DNA of 64,000 nucleotides, taken from positions 1-64,000 of the forward strand of contig JANNES010000017.1 in NCBI GenBank assembly GCA_031378845.1, read 5' to 3'. Positions 61,906 through 64,000 of this stretch are shown here, piece by piece. The stretch is from JAJNPS01 sp031378845 (GTDB lineage: Bacteria; Pseudomonadota; Alphaproteobacteria; Rhodobacterales; Rhodobacteraceae). Every line of letters starts with the position of its first letter. The stretch's first letter is position 1. A program made the position numbers and the translations under genes. Below the pieces are notes generated by a model that had not been told where the DNA came from, searched no databases, and worked only from the letters and a program-made list of their open reading frames with translations.

Positions 61906-63158
61906 CGCCATCGACCGCAGAACTGACCCGAACGTTCGCCAAGATCGGGTGCCTGTCATTCGGGGGCCCGGCCGCCCAGATCGCCCTCATGCACCGCACG
62001 CTGATCGACGAAAAGAAGTGGGTCAGCGAACCCGACTACCTGCGTGCCCTTTCGTTTTGCATGCTGCTGCCGGGACCCGAAGCGATGCAGCTGGCCACCT
62101 GGATCGGCTGGCGCTTGCACGGCGTGCGCGGTGGGCTGATAGCGGGCGGTCTTTTTGTGCTGCCCGGTGCACTGGTGGTGCTGATCCTGTCGATGATCTA
62201 TGCGGCCTATGGCACACTGCCGCTGGTGGCGGCCCTCTTTGCCGGCGTCCAGGCCGCCGTGGTGGCCATCGTGATCGAGGCGCTGCTGCGCGTCGCCAAA
62301 CGGGCGCTGAAATCCCGCGCCGCCTATGTCATCGCGGTTCTGGCCTTCGTCGGGCTTTTTCTTTTTAACATCCCCTTTCCCGTGATCATCTTGGCCGCAG
62401 GACTGTGGGGGTTCTTGACCACCCGAGCCGAGATCACAACCGGCCCGCCCGCGCCTGCCTTTGACATCGCAAACGCCCTACGCACGGCGATCCTGTGGGC
62501 GGCGATCTGGTTGATCCCCTTGGCCACGCTTGCGCTTTTCGAGAACGGGCTTTTGACCGAGATCGGTGTCTTTTTCTCCAAGCTCGCGCTGCTGACCTTT
62601 GGCGGGGCATATGCGGTGCTGGCCTGGATGGCGCAAGATGTCGTGCAGGTCAAAGGCTGGCTGACCCTGCCACAGATGATGGATGGCCTCGGTCTGGCCG
62701 AAACCACGCCGGGGCCGCTGATCCTGGTGACCGAGTTTGTGGGCTACATGGCGGCCCATCGCGAGGGCGGGCCGCTGTTTGGTATCGCCGCTGCCCTGAT
62801 CACCCTGTGGATGACCTTCATCCCGTCGTTCCTGTTCATCTTTACCGGCGCGCCGTTTATCGCGCGGCTGACGGCCATGCCGCGCCTGTCGGGCGCGCTG
62901 TCGGCGATCACGGCGGCGGTGGTCGGCGTCATCGCCAACCTGTCGCTGTGGTTCGCGCTGCATGTGCTGTTCAACCGGATCGACACGGTCAACGCGGGGC
63001 CCGTGCGGCTGATCGTGCCCAATGTTACCAGCCTTGATCCGGTGGCGCTGGTCGTCGGCCTCGGCGCGGCGGTGCTGCTGCTGATGCGGCACTGGTCGAT
63101 CCTGCCGGTGCTGGGCCTGTCGGCGCTGGCCTCGGCGGCCGCATCTTGGATGATGTGA
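61902..63158 (+). CDS. chrA: Chromate efflux transporter ChrA
   Basis: 418 residues, two tandem CHR domains with about ten membrane helices. N-terminal FAKIGCLSFGGPAAQIALMH, LPGPEAMQLATWIGW, and in the second half FSKLALLTFGGAYAVLAWM with GLAETTPGPLILVTEFVGY. Exports chromate using the proton gradient. Coupled to chrB by a four-base overlap. Confidence 0.95.
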   Translation: MTPSTAELTRTFAKIGCLSFGGPAAQIALMHRTLIDEKKWVSEPDYLRALSFCMLLPGPEAMQLATWIGWRLHGVRGGLIAGGLFVLPGALVVLILSMIYAAYGTLPLVAALFAGVQAAVVAIVIEALLRVAKRALKSRAAYVIAVLAFVGLFLFNIPFPVIILAAGLWGFLTTRAEITTGPPAPAFDIANALRTAILWAAIWLIPLATLALFENGLLTEIGVFFSKLALLTFGGAYAVLAWMAQDVVQVKGWLTLPQMMDGLGLAETTPGPLILVTEFVGYMAAHREGGPLFGIAAALITLWMTFIPSFLFIFTGAPFIARLTAMPRLSGALSAITAAVVGVIANLSLWFALHVLFNRIDTVNAGPVRLIVPNVTSLDPVALVVGLGAAVLLLMRHWSILPVLGLSALASAAASWMM

Positions 63159-63239
63159 GGCCAGCCGATCTGTGTCTCAACGCCCCTTCCCTTCGAAAAG
63201 GAATACCTTATGCTTGGCTCAAACGGGAAAGGTCGGCCC

Positions 63240-63704
63240 ATGGCGCGCTCCATCGATTATGGCAATCTGATGCACAACGCGATGCGCGGTCTGATCCAGA
63301 CCGTCCTCGAAGGTGTCGCCAAGAACGGCCTGCCCGGGGCGCATCATTTCTTTGTCACCTTCGACACCACGCACCCTGCGGTTGAAATGGCCGACTGGCT
63401 GCGCGCCCGCTATCCAGCCGAAATGACCGTGGTCATCCAGCACTGGTTTGAAAACCTGATCGTCGATGATGCCGGGTTCACCATCACGCTGAACTTTGGT
63501 TCCAACCCCGAAACGCTGCATGTGCCCTTTTATGCGGTGCGGACCTTTGTCGATCCCTCGGTCGAATTTGGCCTGCGCTTTGAATCGCATGATGACGATC
63601 CGGACGACGGCGGCGAAGAAGATGAGACCGACATCGAGGCGCCAGACGAAAATCCGCCCCAACGGGACGCCGAAATCGTGAGCCTGGATCGGTTCCGCAA
63701 ATAG
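63240..63704 (+). CDS. sspB: ClpXP adaptor protein SspB (alphaproteobacterial type)
   Basis: 154 residues. RSIDYGNLMHNAMRGLIQTVL start, then MTVVIQHWFENLIV, ITLNFGSNPETLHVPFYAV and FVDPSVEFGLRF form the ssrA-tag-binding fold. An acidic unstructured tail follows and the ClpX-docking end is VSLDRFRK. Delivers tmRNA-tagged proteins to ClpXP. The ATG at 63240 follows GGGAAAGG; an upstream ATG at 63210 also has AAGGA. The tmRNA gene is 4 kb away in this window. Confidence 0.93.
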   Translation: MARSIDYGNLMHNAMRGLIQTVLEGVAKNGLPGAHHFFVTFDTTHPAVEMADWLRARYPAEMTVVIQHWFENLIVDDAGFTITLNFGSNPETLHVPFYAVRTFVDPSVEFGLRFESHDDDPDDGGEEDETDIEAPDENPPQRDAEIVSLDRFRK

Positions 63705-63759
63705 CTGTTGCAACGCAGTGCTACCCGGCGCGCACGGACCTGCAACTCCAGGAGATGTC

Positions 63760-64000
63760 ATGCCGTCAGACTTTGCCCTGTTCATGGGCCAGATTCTGCG
63801 TTCCCCAAAGACAATTTCGGCGATGGCGCCATCCTCCCGGGGTCTCGCCCGCGCCATCACGGCTGAAATCGGACCTCATACGGGGCCAGTGGCCGAATTT
63901 GGCCCCGGCACCGGGGTCTTTACCCGAATGTTGCTGACACGCGGGGTGGCACCCGCCGATCTGACGCTTTTCGAAGTCAACCCGACCTTTGCCGCCAGTC
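63760..64000 (+). CDS. PmtA-like SAM-dependent methyltransferase (3' end outside window)
   Basis: 80 residues are visible from the ATG at 63760, preceded by GGAG six bases upstream. SAPSSRGLARAI-like APSSRGLARAI, then the SAM-binding EFGPGTGVFTRMLL and LTLFEVNPTFA match phospholipid N-methyltransferases and rRNA-adenine-dimethylase-like enzymes. PmtA would methylate phosphatidylethanolamine to phosphatidylcholine; the assignment rests on the N-terminal part only. Confidence 0.75.
   Translation, partial: MPSDFALFMGQILRSPKTISAMAPSSRGLARAITAEIGPHTGPVAEFGPGTGVFTRMLLTRGVAPADLTLFEVNPTFAAS

Overview
The window is GC-rich alphaproteobacterial DNA. It fits an aerobic anoxygenic phototroph of the Rhodobacteraceae (Roseobacter group). 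Supporting signs are carotenoid and bacteriochlorophyll genes in the Rhodobacter order, two PpsR-type TGT-N12-ACA palindromes, a circularly permuted two-piece tmRNA gene, an alphaproteobacterial LexA box (GAAC-N7-GAAC), DUF1194, an alpha-type SspB, and secreted RTX/Hint proteins. The species cannot be named from the sequence alone.

Layout. 1-5.4 kb: a large RTX/Hint protein gene running off the left edge, followed by two separate small Hint-domain genes, one lacking the expected catalytic residues, and an AT-rich gap with a duplicated motif. 5.7-7.5 kb: tRNA-Leu(CAA), a zinc metallopeptidase (ypfJ-like) and a DsbB-like protein. 7.5-15.1 kb: part of a photosynthesis gene cluster, tspO-crtB-crtI on the minus strand and crtA-bchI-bchD-bchO on the plus strand, around a shared PpsR-controlled control region. 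It encodes the front end of carotenoid synthesis, the spheroidenone-forming oxygenase, and two Mg-chelatase subunits with an accessory protein. No puf, puh or other bch genes are present. 15.1-21.3 kb: a minus-strand phosphate operon pstS-pstC-pstA-pstB-phoU-phoB behind a four-repeat Pho box, with no phoR. 21.5-30.1 kb: housekeeping genes including moaA, tRNA-Pro, pdxH, fabI, gpt and two PLP enzymes.

30.1-45.6 kb: ppiD-trpE, a divergent polysaccharide deacetylase on the other strand, then trpG-trpD-trpC-moaC-moeA with tiny overlaps (tryptophan and molybdopterin synthesis), self-regulated lexA, comEC, gltX and gltA. 45.6-50.4 kb: a polyamine area with an N-carbamoylputrescine amidase, a DUF2235 hydrolase, an ornithine-decarboxylase-family enzyme with a strongly structured leader, and a divergent Lrp-type regulator. 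50.7-56 kb: a TetR regulator facing a two-gene membrane cassette (an ABA4-like protein and a multi-pass protein), then valS. 56-64 kb: a class V aminotransferase, an orphan solute-binding protein, a methyltransferase gene broken by one base, ssrA (tmRNA), a DUF1194 protein, a pair of imperfect repeats, chrB-chrA chromate resistance, sspB, and the start of a PmtA-like methyltransferase.

How parts work together. PpsR would repress the crt/bch segment in oxygen and light, and PhoB would activate its own operon under phosphate limitation. The tmRNA tag peptide is a likely substrate of the SspB adaptor encoded 4 kb away. The ornithine-decarboxylase-like enzyme and the N-carbamoylputrescine amidase represent two routes to putrescine. 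The window is mostly ordinary core genome. The less ordinary items are the Hint cluster, the apparent non-ATG starts of crtA and bchD, the structured decarboxylase leader, the TetR/ABA4-like cassette and the repeat pair before chrB.
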